Of a stretch of DNA of 64,000 nucleotides, positions 33,080 to 44,613 are shown piece after piece; the first letter of the stretch is position 1, and every line of letters starts with the position of its first letter. Origin of the DNA: Tragulus kanchil (taxonomy: Eukaryota > Chordata > Mammalia > Artiodactyla > Tragulidae); NCBI GenBank assembly GCA_022376925.1, contig JAIOJX010000026.1:197632400-197696399 (forward strand). The letters run 5' to 3'. Under the pieces are notes generated by a model that saw only the letters and a list, made by a program, of their open reading frames with translations, was not told the DNA's origin and made no database searches. The position numbers were made by a program, and so were the translations under genes.

Positions 33080-34999
33080 ACAGCTATTTACAAATGTGTT
33101 CATTTGTGTATGTTTGTATGTGTACAAACTTACTGGTCATCTGGAGGAAGGAGTGAGATGTAAATTCTCTGGTCAGTTCTCTACCATTTTAAACTGAAGG
33201 AATTTTTACAGTTTAACGTTTGCTGATCACCCAGGTTAAGGAAAAACAAGCCTGTAAGTCATTCTGTGTACTATAAAGTCCTTCTTTCCTAAACATTTGC
33301 TTAATGTTGCTTCTTTACATTAATTTTGATAAAATTTAAAGTTATTTCAACAGATACCTGCTGACTTTGTGCAGGACATAGTATAGTGTTAAGCACCTAA
33401 CTTTAATATGTTCCATTGGGATGCTTTAAAGAACAAGTAGAGGCAAGAATATTTCTTTCCCTTGAGAAACTAGAGTCAGTTTCTTTAATCTTTTTATTTT
33501 TTTAACATTTATTTTATTTATTTATCTTTTGGGGGGTGAGGTGGGGAGGGAGGGGGAAGGGCGGGCCACTTCTATTGGTCTTTCATTTCTCTATTTTCAT
33601 CCGTCTTTGTTCTTTGGCTTCTGTGGGCCTCCCATCGCAGTGGCGTCTATTGTCACAGAGCACCGGCTCTGGGTGCATGCACCCCAGAGCTCCAGCTCGG
33701 CCATTGGACACATCGATCCAGCTGCTCCGCGGCACGTGGGATCTTCCCAGGCCAGAGATTGAACCGGCGCCCCTTGCACTGCAAGGAGGTGTCCTTACCC
33801 ATTGGACCACCAGGGGAAGCCCTCATTAATCTTTTATCTAACATTTGGTAGTAAGCTCTTCTACTGGTGATTTTGAGCGTTATCCTTGTCATAGGACTGT
33901 GCCTCTACCCACAGGATGAGTGAATGTCAACAGTTCACAATTGAATAATACTGTTTTGCTCAAGCCATTTGAATCTCCCCCTGCTTTGACCGGTTCTTAT
34001 TGGCTGTAACTTGATTGATCACCCTAATGGCTCCTGCTATATTATTTTTATAACTGTATTTAAAGATCTTTATTAAAAGTTATTTATGTTTATTGTTTAG
34101 AAAATGTATAAATGTATCTAAACAGGGCAAAAAGTTAAAGTCTCTTCTTTCCTTTCTCTCCTTACTCACCAATGCTAGCCATTGTTTGTGATTTGATTAT
34201 ATTCTTCCAGATACTTTATATATATATATATATACAGCTATTTACAAATGTGTTCATTTGTGTATGTTTGTATGTGTACAAACTTACTGGTCATCTGGAG
34301 GAAGGAGTGAGATGTAAATTCTCTGGTCAGTTCTCTACCATTTTTCTTTTTTTAACAAATGAGCCTTATTTTTAAATATTTGGTGAACAGATGCCAGGAG
34401 GCATTCTCTGTTGCCAGTGAGAGGGAATTCATGTTCTTTGGGAATTCTGCAGAAGAATGCTACATCTACACTGTGTGGCAGAAGGAGAGTTATTAAAAGC
34501 CATTGAGAGGTTAATAATCCTAAACTGACTTCTGCAGGGAGGTGAGAAAAAATGTATCTTGGGATAGAAGAAGCAGTATGCAGAAAGGCAGGGAATAATA
34601 GAGAATAAAGTGTTCATAGCATGACAAGGAGTTTATCAGACATCAGGGTGGGAAATGGCCACTGGTGGCATAGGAGGGAGAGTGGTCACACTAATCAGGT
34701 AATAAGTGAAAGCTAATGAAAAGTTACTGAGTGGTGACCGGTGTAGAGAGAAGGATATGGAAGCCAGACTTACCACAAGGATTGATGCTGTAGGACTTGG
34801 CATCTAATTGGGTGAAGAACAGAGAGAAGACGGTGATGAATTCCAGTGACTTGAGAAGCTAGCACTGAAAAGCAGTGCTCTTCTAAAGATGAGGGGCATA
34901 GGAGAGGGAACAGCTTCATGTGGATTTGGTTCGAGCTGAATGTGGGAGAAGTGAGGATGCCTGATATTCAGTTAGAAGGTCTGTCCTATAAATACAGGC

Positions 35000-35187
35000 G
35001 CATGCTAAGTGGCTTCCATCATGTCTGACTCTTTGCAGCATTGTGGACTGTAGCCCTCTAGGCTTCTCTGTCCATGTGATTCATCAAGCAAGAATACTGG
35101 AGTGGGTTGCCATTTCCTCCTCCAGGGGATCTTCCTGAGCCAGGGAGTGAATCGCATCTCTTATGTTTCCTGGATTGGCAGGCAGGT
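35000..35187 (-). mobile_element. Bov-tA SINE, head truncated
   Basis: + strand 'catgctaagtggcttccatc' to 'ggattggcaggcaggt'. Flanked by 'tataaatacaggc' (34987) and 'tataaatgtaggc' (35188), an imperfect target-site duplication. The terminal 'ctaccactgaagccc' part of the head is missing. Confidence 0.82.
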
Positions 35188-35724
35188 TATAAATGTAGGC
35201 AGTTGAAGTCAAGGGAGTAAATTAAAATGTATAGAATTAGAAGAGAAGTGAACAGTGGACGGGACCCAGAAAATAGCCAATATATGAGGAACTGACTGAC
35301 TTCTGTTGCTGGGTACTGAGAGAAGTCAGAATGGGAAGAGGAACGTTGCCATGGACGCTGAAAACTGAAAGACTCACAGAGTCAGGAGTGGTCTGCAGAG
35401 AAAAAGTTCCATGGAGATGTGAGCTCTGTGGGGATGTATGTAATACCAGTTGATGGTATTATATTTTAAAATTCAACTCATAGAGAAACCTTTCCTCCTA
35501 AGGTGTATAGACACTTTAAAAAAATCATAGAGGTTGCCATCATGGGTGTTAGAGGACCCAAGAGCTTAGGTTTGCCTTAGGGTAGACGTCTCCATGAATC
35601 CTTATGAAAATCTTTCTACCATGTAGCATTACCTAGTTCATCTGTGAGACTGAGGTAAGTACCGAACAATGCTTATAGTACCTGTAAAGAACAGAACCCT
35701 TTTTGTGAATAGCTTTTAATTGCA

Positions 35725-35910
35725 ATATTACATACTTTTATTTTAGCACTTTTTAATATACTGCTTGTGGTATTTAACTCATCAAATCCTCACAATAGCC
35801 CTATGAAGTGGGCATTTCAATATTATCATTTTACAGATGAAAAGATTGAGGTTAGTCACTTGCCCATGGTCATCCTGCTGAATGGGGATTCTATTCTAGA
35901 ACCTTTACTC
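35725..35910 (+). repeat. MIR-like relic
   Basis: 'aatcctcacaatagccctat', 'cattttacagatgaaaagat' and 'cacttgcccatggtcatcct' are characteristic MIR core/3' motifs. Confidence 0.65.
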
Positions 35911-36325
35911 TTAGCCTTCACAGAAATGGAGCTAAGGCATGGAAACTTTGTTATCTTTAGTGTGCTGCATAGCTAGGTATAATGCAAGAATTCACCACTT
36001 TTGGCCTGCTAGAAAAGATATAACAATCTGTTCTGGTTATATCAGATTTATTGAGGAGCCACATTGTTGACAGACTGAATTAAAATTCTACAGGATACTT
36101 TTAAAAAGTAGAAAAGCTCAGACATAACTAGGCAGCGTAAGGATATGGGAAGAGGTTAACAGGGAACATAATCAAACTCTAATAGTCTAGATTAGAAGCA
36201 AGTAAGTCTGTGCCATGACAGATATATAATTTCGGCACAAGAGAAATACACAGTCTGGAATTTACAACAAATATAAATCCTAATGATAAGAAATGCCAAG
36301 ATTTATGGGGATTACCCCAATTTTT

Positions 36326-38644
36326 GACTGAACAAAACTGATAGAGAAAAGAGACAGAAGGAAAAGCAGAGCTTGAATATTTGCAAAGGATAGAAATCAC
36401 AGAACAATCTCTTTAAGGCAAACCTAAACTTCATTAACTTTTAAGTAAAAGAGAATGTGTTTCTAATAATATCTTGCTGTTTTGCAGACTGGTGGGCGTA
36501 TTTAACGAAATAGTAAGAAGTCTTATATATAAGAAGACAGGGGAGCCTTTGGGAGGCCTGTTTTGAACAAAAAAAGCGGTGGTGGTGGGGTATTAGGATT
36601 ACAGGGAGCAATAATACCATGCCTATGCTATGGTCCTACTGACCTAATGGGGTGGAGAGGGGATAGAGAGAGAAGATTAGTAACATATCTGGGCATCTAG
36701 TAAAAATATCCCAGTGACTTCATCCAAACATTTGTGTAAACATCACCTCATCAGTCCCAGAGAGTTCTACAGGAAACAAATCTAAATGCTCCTCTGCTGT
36801 TCTAAACATAGCCAGTCAGCCGGCATATGTCTCGTCTGTAAATACCCTGTCTTACTTGGAAGTCTTTATTTTAATATTTCCCTCTTAAACCAAGGGTTGC
36901 CAAGTGCATGCTGTCTTTGCTCAGGATCTCTGCTCTAAAGACCCGCCAGGTTTCTATTCAGCGGTTTTTAAATCAAAAATAAACAACTCGCCCTGTCTCT
37001 CATAAATTCTTTATGCAATAAGAAGATGTACTAATTGCTGAAAGCTTGCCAGGGTCAAGTTACTAAATATTGTCCTAAGTACTATGAAGCGATGAAATAG
37101 TTAGCTAATGATTTTCCTTTGACATTTTGCCCCTGAATTTGTAAAAATAGAATGTGTTCGCTTGTGTAAAGAATATTTTTCCAAATAATCCAAATATTTG
37201 GAATTTTTTCCAAAATAACTTTTGCCAAACCAATGTAGGCCAAAAAAATTAAAAATGAATAAAATAGCATACTGGCAAACAGTATGTTTCTTTAATGAGC
37301 CAAAGGTATGGCAGGGAAGCAGCTGATAGCATGAATATACCTAGACCTATGTTATAAGCGTATGTTTTCGTTGAAATTTTAAACTTCTTTAGCCTAATTT
37401 ATTTAAGCCCTTCAGGAATATCATCCTAATTTCCTCAATAGTCTGGGTCCCTGGACAATTTAAAGTTAAACAATTCTATTTTCTTCAAAAATATCTTGAC
37501 TGAACAAAACTGATCAAGGAAAAGCAGAGCTTGAATATTTGCAAAGGATAGAAATCACAGAACAATCTCTTTAAGGCAAACCTAAACTTCATTAACTTTT
37601 AAGTAAAAGAGAATGTGTTTCTAATAATATCTTGCTGTTTTGCAGACTGGTGGGCGTATTTAACGAAATAGTAAGAAGTCTTATATATAAGAAGACAGGG
37701 GAGCCTTTGGGAGGCCTGTTTTGAACAAAAAAAGCGGTGGTGGTGGGGTATTAGGATTACAGGGAGCAATAATACCATGCCTATGCTATGGTCCTACTGA
37801 CCTAATGGGGTGGAGAGGGGATAGAGAGAGAAGATTAGTAACATATCTGGGCATCTAGTAAAAATATCCCAGTGACTTCATCCAAACATTTGTGTAAACA
37901 TCACCTCATCAGTCCCAGAGAGTTCTACAGGAAACAAATCTAAATGCTCCTCTGCTGTTCTAAACATAGCCAGTCAGCCGGCATATGTCTCGTCTGTAAA
38001 TACCCTGTCTTACTTGGAAGTCTTTATTTTAATATTTCCCTCTTAAACCAAGGGTTGCCAAGTGCATGCTGTCTTTGCTCAGGATCTCTGCTCTAAAGAC
38101 CCGCCAGGTTTCTATTCAGCGGTTTTTAAATCAAAAATAAACAACTCGCCCTGTCTCTCATAAATTCTTTATGCAATAAGAAGATGTACTAATTGCTGAA
38201 AGCTTGCCAGGGTCAAGTTACTAAATATTGTCCTAAGTACTATGAAGCGATGAAATAGTTAGCTAATGATTTTCCTTTGACATTTTGCCCCTGAATTTGT
38301 AAAAATAGAATGTGTTCGCCTTGTGTAAAAGAATATTTTTCCAAATAATCCAAATATTTGGAATTTTTTCCAAAATAACTTTTGCCAAACCAATGTAGGC
38401 CAAAAAAATTAAAAATGAATAAAATAGCATACTGGCAAACAGTATGTTTCTTTAATGAGCCAAAGGTATGGCAGGGAAGCAGCTGATAGCATGAATATAC
38501 CTAGACCTATGTTATAAGCGTATGTTTTCGTTGAAATTTTAAACTTCTTTAGCCTAATTTATTTAAGCCCTTCAGGAATATCATCCTAATTTCCTCAATA
38601 GTCTGGGTCCCTGGACAATTTAAAGTTAAACATTCTATTTCTTC
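36326..38644 (+). repeat. Tandem duplication 12 (36326-37484 / 37498-38644)
   Basis: Offset 1172 at the start, then 1158 after a 14-bp deletion in copy 2 ('gatagagaaaagagacagaagg' against 'gatcaagg'). Filler 'ttcaaaaatatctt' at the join. Small C and A insertions near 38318-38330. Confidence 0.92.
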
Positions 38645-38833
38645 CTATCCTTTTTAAATATTTTCTATTGCTTTTATCATGCATAGCAAATTATTATCTT
38701 ATGAGTTTCTTGTAAGCTATTCTTACGATGGCTATCAGTACATCTTGACAGTAATCATAACAGTTGGATCTTCTATAGAGATTCAGTGTGTGGACAGTAA
38801 CTAAACTCGACATCTGATAAACTTATTTCTATG

Positions 38834-39037
38834 GGCTTCCCTGGTGGCTCAGACAGTAAAGAATCTGCCTGCAGTGCAGGAGACCTGGGTTTGATTCTTG
38901 GGTTGGGAAAGGCCCTTAGAGAAGTAAGTGGCAACCCACTTCAGTGTTCTAGTCTGGAAAATCCCATGGACAGAGGAGCCTGGCAGGGTATAGTCCATGG
39001 GGTTGAAAAGAGTGAGACACGATTGAGTGACTAACAC
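38834..39037 (+). mobile_element. Bov-tA SINE
   Basis: 'gggcttccctggtggctcag', 'ctgcctgcagtgcaggagac', 'aaatcccatggacagaggag', ending 'cgattgagtgactaacac'. Confidence 0.92.
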
Positions 39038-39645
39038 ATAGGGGAGATATTTTACAACTATTCTGACTACAACTAACTGACTATTTATGTGGTTTGAAAT
39101 ATGCTAGAATGATGTTTGAATAATGAGGAGGAATATGGGATGACACCAAAGAGCCTGCAGTCCAGCCTCCGTGTTCTTCAGCGATGGGGGAGGGTTTGAG
39201 GATGAAATAAACACCGAATAAGACAGAGAAAGGACAGTGATTCCTATGCCTTTATAGTAAAATTAGTTCTGTAGTTCAGATTTGGAGCTTGGTAATAGGT
39301 AGATCCATTAAATTCCATCTGTGAAAAATAGGTGCAGTATTGCTTCCCTTCATCTTTTGAAATTATTTGAATTTTTCCCATATTTCAATTTATATATATT
39401 CCGAATAAATCCAGCCTAGCTACGTGCAGAAGCTTGGCAGCCTGACTGGTCTCACCCACACATTTGGATGCTCTAGTGCTAGAAAAGTATCATAAGGAGA
39501 AAGGGAAGGACCTTCTCTATTGACTAAAATCATTTTGATTTGTAAAATGTGGTGCTATATGAAAGGACAGTAGTATTTCCGACTGTAAATTTTTTATCCA
39601 GGTAGTAACACTCAGCAATTGGAAAACACTGATAAAAAACAAATG

Positions 39646-39962
39646 GGGCTTCCCTGGTGGTCCAGTGGGTAAGGAAAGCGCCTTGCAGTGCAAGTGGCGC
39701 TGGTTCAATCCCTGGCCAGGGAAGATCCCACGTGCCGCGGAGCAGCTGGATGGATGTGTCCAATTACCGAGCCAGAGCTCTGGAGCGCATGTGCCCAGAG
39801 CCGGTGCTTTGCGACAACAGAGGCCACTGCGATGGGAGGCCCACACGGGCCAAAGAACAAAGATGGATGAAAATAGAGAAATGAAAGACCAATAGAAGTG
39901 GCCTACCCGCCCTCCTCCCTCTCCAACCCGCCCCACCCCCAAAAAAACTTTAAAAACAAACA
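39646..39962 (+). mobile_element. Long tRNA-derived SINE
   Basis: 'cttccctggtggtccagtgg', body 'gtgtccaattaccgagccag' and 'ggcccacacgggccaaagaa', tail 'ccccaaaaaaactttaaaaa'. Flanked by 'aaaaaacaaatg' on the left (39635) and 'caaaacaaatg' on the right (39961). The tail lacks the (aaat)n of other copies. Confidence 0.9.
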
Positions 39963-40304
39963 AAACAAATGATTCCTACAATATACATTTGTATGTTTGT
40001 CTTGTTGATTCTCTAGAATTTTGTGGGATGTTTCAGAAACTCTGCTGTTAAGTTTCAATGAGAATTCTTAGATGTTTCTAAGAAGATCAGCCTTTAGGTA
40101 GAGAAAGACAAAATGAGCACAGTTGTGAAGAAGGTCCAGTTTCCCCCTGACTGTCCATTTCCTGCTGGCACCCCCACCTCATGCACATGTGTGTCTGGAG
40201 TCGGTCTTTCTCAAGGACTCCTGTGGGGTGCACTGCCCACCACCTCTTCCACACACAGCATGGAGTTCCATGCTCCCCTCGGGGAGGTGAACGTGAGGAA
40301 CCAG

Positions 40305-40500
40305 ACTGGAGCCAGAGAGTTAGGGTTCAAATTCTTCCTCCATCCTCAATTTCCTCATCTGTTAAATGGAGAGGATGCCAGTTCTTACATACTAGGAGAA
40401 GAACGAGTTCATATATGCATATAGCTTAGAATAGTGCCTGGTATATAATTAGTGCTCTATAAGTATTAATAACAACAGCTATTATTATATTTTGTGTCAG
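40305..40500 (+). repeat. MIR-like relic
   Basis: 'cctcaatttcctcatctgtt' with 'aaatggagaggatg' and 'tagtgcctggtatataatta' fit the MIR 3' region. Confidence 0.65.
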
Positions 40501-41049
40501 TACTTATCACCAGCTGACATAGATTTAGTTGTCCACTAGTCTACTCTCTGTCATCCCCCCACCATTAGAAGGTAGACCCCAAACAGCAACAAATAAATTT
40601 TGTGCATTGCCATATCGTCAGTACTTAGGACACAGCCGGGTATGCAGTATACAGGCAATAAATATTAGCTTAATAAATGGCTGAATTCTCTGATCTAAAA
40701 AAGTACATCTTTAAAGGTGGAAATTTTAGTCAATGTGGCAAGATGAAAAGGTAAGCATTTTACCCAAAAAAGGGCTATCCTAGGGCCACTTAATTCCTGT
40801 CACAAAGACCAGCCTGTTCGCCTGCATGGCCAAGTTACCTCTATGTGCTTACCACTTTATGTATTCCCTTCACGCCACCTTCTATGGCGCTATATTATTT
40901 CTGTTCTCCTACCAGACTGCAGGAGCATCAAGGTCGGGGAATGTGTCTTGGACCTTTGTGTATCCTTAGTGGTCGTCATAAATGTTTCCTGAACCAATGG
41001 GCAAGGTTGGTGGTGTTCTAATTCTAATTCTCATACAGTCTGGGTATCA

Positions 41050-41139
41050 CTTCTTCAGGGGATCTTCTCTACCCAGGAATTGAACTGGGCTCTCCTGCAT
41101 TGCAGGTGGATTCTTTACCAGCTGAGCTACAAGGGAAAT
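41050..41139 (-). mobile_element. Bov-tA SINE head fragment next to exon 43
   Basis: + strand 'tcttcaggggatcttctcta', 'ctgcattgcaggtggattct', 'accagctgagctacaaggga'. A tRNA-head fragment without the Bov-A body, ending 66 bp before the exon 43 acceptor. Confidence 0.8.
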
Positions 41140-41205
41140 CATAGGATATGACAAAGAAAGGAAACCAGATAGATACTAGAATAACCTTTATGTTTTTTCT
41201 CACAG

Positions 41206-41516
41206 ATGAAGATGGTCATACGATTTGCTTGAATTCAGCTCATGTTATGTCAATTGCTTTAATGGAAACCAAGAACCAAGAAGGGTTAAACTACATGGTA
41301 CTTGCTACAGAATGCAGGCAAGGTGAAACAAATTCTGAGGGTCCTCTTGGCTCTAAGGAATTTGAATCTTGTGGCCCGAGGAAAGAAGAGAAGGAACCAC
41401 ATGCAGACAAAGATATCTGCCAAGAAAAACAAGTGGCTTACTGCCCTCCTGGCAAGCCTGAGGGCCTGAACTATGCCTGTCTCACTCACAGTGGGTATGG
41501 AGATGGGTCTGATTAA
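41206..41516 (+). CDS. ROS1: ROS1 exon 43: C-terminal tail and stop
   Basis: 311 bp: AT completes the split Asp, 102 codons and TAA. The tail runs DEDGHTICLNSAHVMSIALM, ETKNQEGLNYMVLATECRQG through to THSGYGDGSD. Two tyrosines sit in LNYMVL (Y349, human Y2274) and LNYACL (Y409, human Y2334); both fit the I/L/VxYxxL pattern, and these are the known tail autophosphorylation sites that recruit SH2 proteins such as SHP-type phosphatases. Acceptor 'ctcacag' ends at 41205. A Lys/Glu-rich middle (RKEEKEPHADKD) is conserved with human. Confidence 0.96.
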
Positions 41517-41613
41517 TAGCTCTGTTTGGGGAAGGCAGAGTTGAGATAAACAATCCTCCTGGTAAGTCGTCACTGAAAGAAAACCTAGTAGAGTGATAAA
41601 TGTTCTGATGTGG

Positions 41614-43937
41614 TGGTCTATGCCTCTGAATTAACACTGGAAAGTTTCTGTATTCTAATCTTGGTTCCAAGAGCCACTTGGTTTTAGTTGTGGCAGTCCC
41701 CATACCAACAGTTGAACCTTCAGTAGAATCTTGAGGTGAACTTGTGAACATTTGAAAAGCTTAGAAAGACTCACGAGTCTGGAAATGAAACTGTGATTCC
41801 TTACCCTGAGGTCCCTTAGGCCACTACTAACCTTTCAGTTTGGGCTGTTAAGAGAAACATCTTAGTTAGAGAGTTAGAGAAAAAAAACATGTATACTGAG
41901 AGACCTGAAGGAGCAGGATAACATGTGTGCTCAGAGGCCAAATGAACTACAGATTATCCCAAAAGGGACAAAGGAAATGACTAGGTAACTCTTCACTTAA
42001 CAGAAGAAACCAGCACCCAAGACATAAGTAGTCACTGAGAAAGCTATTAATACAATAAAACGTTGTCCTTCATGACTACTCTGAAATGTCTTGTTATGAT
42101 GGAGTCTTGGATCATCAGTTTCAGTGGTGATGAAAAGAGGACCATGAAGATCCCTCTGTCCTAAAGTTCAGCATTCCATGATCTTTGGATTGTATACAAG
42201 TGACTCTGTGACTTGTGTGCTGTGATTACAGAAATTAGCTAATTGCAGATTTTTTTTTTTTTTGCCATATGTATTTTATACATAGACTACTTAAGATTAC
42301 ATTTACTATGAAATTGTCCTTAAAATTAAATATAAATGACAATATAATACTAATTCAAGCTATGTGATTTTCAGCAACCATACAACATAAGCACCTAAAT
42401 GAGAACTACTAAAAAATTACTTCAGGGGAACACTGATTTAAAGCCAGTCGTTTTTTGCAGTTCCCCATTTAAACCTAAAAGTCTCAAGTGCTCTAACCAC
42501 AAAGCTAATGAAAGTATGCTATGTGTTATTTAGTTGAAGCATACAGGATGTTCATGAGATACTAAGAACACTTTCATCACATTAGTAACATTTGCTAAAA
42601 ATTATTGTGGAAGAGGAACATGGATCTGTTTTCACCTTGGATTATTTAGCTCGTTTTGAAATTTGCCTCCTGCCTGTGAACCTGCCCAGGGTGGTCAGTG
42701 TGTTAGTTCTGTGTTGAAGAGCCCCCAAGTGAAGGTCCAGTTACACTACACTCTGCTACACCTGTTAAAAGCCTTTGTTTGAGTTGGTCTATGCCTCTGA
42801 ATTAACACTGGAAAGTTTCTGTATTCTAATCTTGGTTCCAAGAGCCACTTGGTTTTAGTTGTGGCAGTCCCCATACCAACAGTTGAACCTTCAGTAGAAT
42901 CTTGAGGTGAACTTGTGAACATTTGAAAAGCTTAGAAAGACTCACGAGTCTGGAAATGAAACTGTGATTCCTTACCCTGAGGTCCCTTAGGCCACTACTA
43001 ACCTTTCAGTTTGGGCTGTTAAGAGAAACATCTTAGTTAGAGAGTTAGAGAAAAAAAACATGTATACTGAGAGACCTGAAGGAGCAGGATAACATGTGTG
43101 CTCAGAGGCCAAATGAACTACAGATTATCCCAAAAGGGACAAAGGAAATGACTAGGTAACTCTTCACTTAACAGAAGAAACCAGCACCCAAGACATAAGT
43201 AGTCACTGAGAAAGCTATTAATACAATAAAACGTTGTCCTTCATGACTACTCTGAAATGTCTTGTTATGATGGAGTCTTGGATCATCAGTTTCAGTGGTG
43301 ATGAAAAGAGGACCATGAAGATCCCTCTGTCCTAAAGTTCAGCATTCCATGATCTTTGGATTGTATACAAGTGACTCTGTGACTTGTGTGCTGTGATTAC
43401 AGAAATTAGCTAATTGCAGATTTTTTTTTTTTTGCCATATGTATTTTATACATAGACTACTTAAGATTACATTTACTATGAAATTGTCCTTAAAATTAAA
43501 TATAAATGACAATATAATACTAATTCAAGCTATGTGATTTTCAGCAACCATACAACATAAGCACCTAAATGAGAACTACTAAAAAATTACTTCAGGGGAA
43601 CACTGATTTAAAGCCAGTCGTTTTTTGCAGTTCCCCATTTAAACCTAAAAGTCTCAAGTGCTCTAACCACAAAGCTAATGAAAGTATGCTATGTGTTATT
43701 TAGTTGAAGCATACAGGATGTTCATGAGATACTAAGAACACTTTCATCACATTAGTAACATTTGCTAAAAATTATTGTGGAAGAGGAACATGGATCTGTT
43801 TTCACCTTGGATTATTTAGCTCGTTTTGAAATTTGCCTCCTGCCTGTGAACCTGCCCAGGGTGGTCAGTGTGTTAGTTCTGTGTTGAAGAGCCCCCAAGT
43901 GAAGGTCCAGTTACACTACACTCTGCTACACCTGTTA
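41614..43937 (+). repeat. Tandem duplication 13 (41614-42767 / 42785-43937)
   Basis: Offset 1171. Essentially identical copies, including a long T run. Filler 42768-42784 'aaagcctttgtttgagt'. Copy 2 continues 'cacctgttatccctctgaac'. Confidence 0.93.
42054..42059 (+). terminator. Candidate ROS1 poly(A) signal AATAAA
   Basis: AATAAA inside 'tacaataaaacgttg', 538 bp after the stop; a copy lies at about 43225 in the duplicate. GATAAA variants occur nearer the stop (41544, 41595). Which one is used cannot be decided from sequence alone. Confidence 0.3.
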
Positions 43938-43999
43938 TCCCTCTGAACCAGGCAAAATATTTTCCCTCTGATCTTCTGAATTTTAATGGGCATTGTTCA

Positions 44000-44500
44000 T
44001 TCTTTTTGTTAGCCCAGCATATGACGCTTCTTTCCGTGTTGGGGAATTCCTCTATCTTTATCTTCTGGGTGGGAGCTGTGTTCTGTTTGCTTCCCTAAGA
44101 TCTCATGCAATAAGAAGGTAGGTGAGTGACCCTAGCCCTCACTGCTCAGACGTACCCACCACAGACTTCTAACTGAGAGCAAAGGAAGCAAAGAAACAGG
44201 GACCACAGTGAGTCGTCCTCAGTCACAGTGGACAGTGGAGTTGCTCCCGGCATGCAGCATCCAGGGCCAGGGGAGCCAAGTCTGGAGTCTGCTGGCTCTG
44301 GCAGCCAGGGCAGCCAGACTGGCCTGGTTCTGCTGTCTGCTTCTAGCTGGGCTCCCTGCTCCATATCCTCTGAGTTGGGTTCTCAAGCCCTCCCAGGTAT
44401 TCTGTGACTTAACTCCATATCCTCTTAATAAATGTTTTTCTCGAAAGTCAGCCAGAGTCAGTTTCTGGTTTTTTGCAGCTATGACCTTTAGTTTACCAAA
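44000..44500 (+). repeat. Possible LTR-like relic
   Basis: A GC-richer block with 'cctcttaataaatgttttt' followed by 'cagccagagtcagtttctgg' and 'tttgcagctatgacc'. That order (AATAAA, then 'agccagagt.ggtttctg.tgcaact') is familiar from the 3' end of old mammalian LTRs. Ends and family not determined. Confidence 0.3.
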
Positions 44501-44613
44501 GTAATAAAGAAAATGTATTTTGGAATACACAAAGGGATTAGAAACGTATAGAAGAATTGGATTTTCGGTGCAAACATTTGCATTAGAATTTGGATAATAG
44601 AGAAATTTACAGA

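Larger units (their letters stand above)
32062..34344 (+). repeat. Tandem duplication 11 (32062-33190 / 33218-34344)
   Basis: Offset 1156 falling to 1153 after small deletions near the copy-2 start ('aatttttgataaaatttaaaaagtt' reduced). Filler 33191-33217 'aaactgaaggaatttttacagtttaac' resembles the sequence just before copy 1 ('ccttttacaggattctaaac') with errors. Confidence 0.92.
30069..41205 (+). other. ROS1 intron 42
   Basis: About 11 kb as written. It holds four independent long tRNA-SINE insertions (30325-30600, 31608-31936, 32341-32670 with a duplicate, 39646-39962), three Bov-tA SINEs or fragments, two MIR-like relics (35725-35910, 40305-40500) and duplications 11 and 12. Stretches 34345-34985 and 35190-35724 are unclassified. 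No exon found. Confidence 0.75.
41517..44613 (+). other. ROS1 3' UTR and proximal downstream DNA
   Basis: The 3' UTR starts at 41517. Duplication 13 (41614-43937) begins 98 bp after the stop. Between 43938 and 44613 lies unclassified sequence including the possible LTR-like relic. No coding exon found. Confidence 0.6.
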
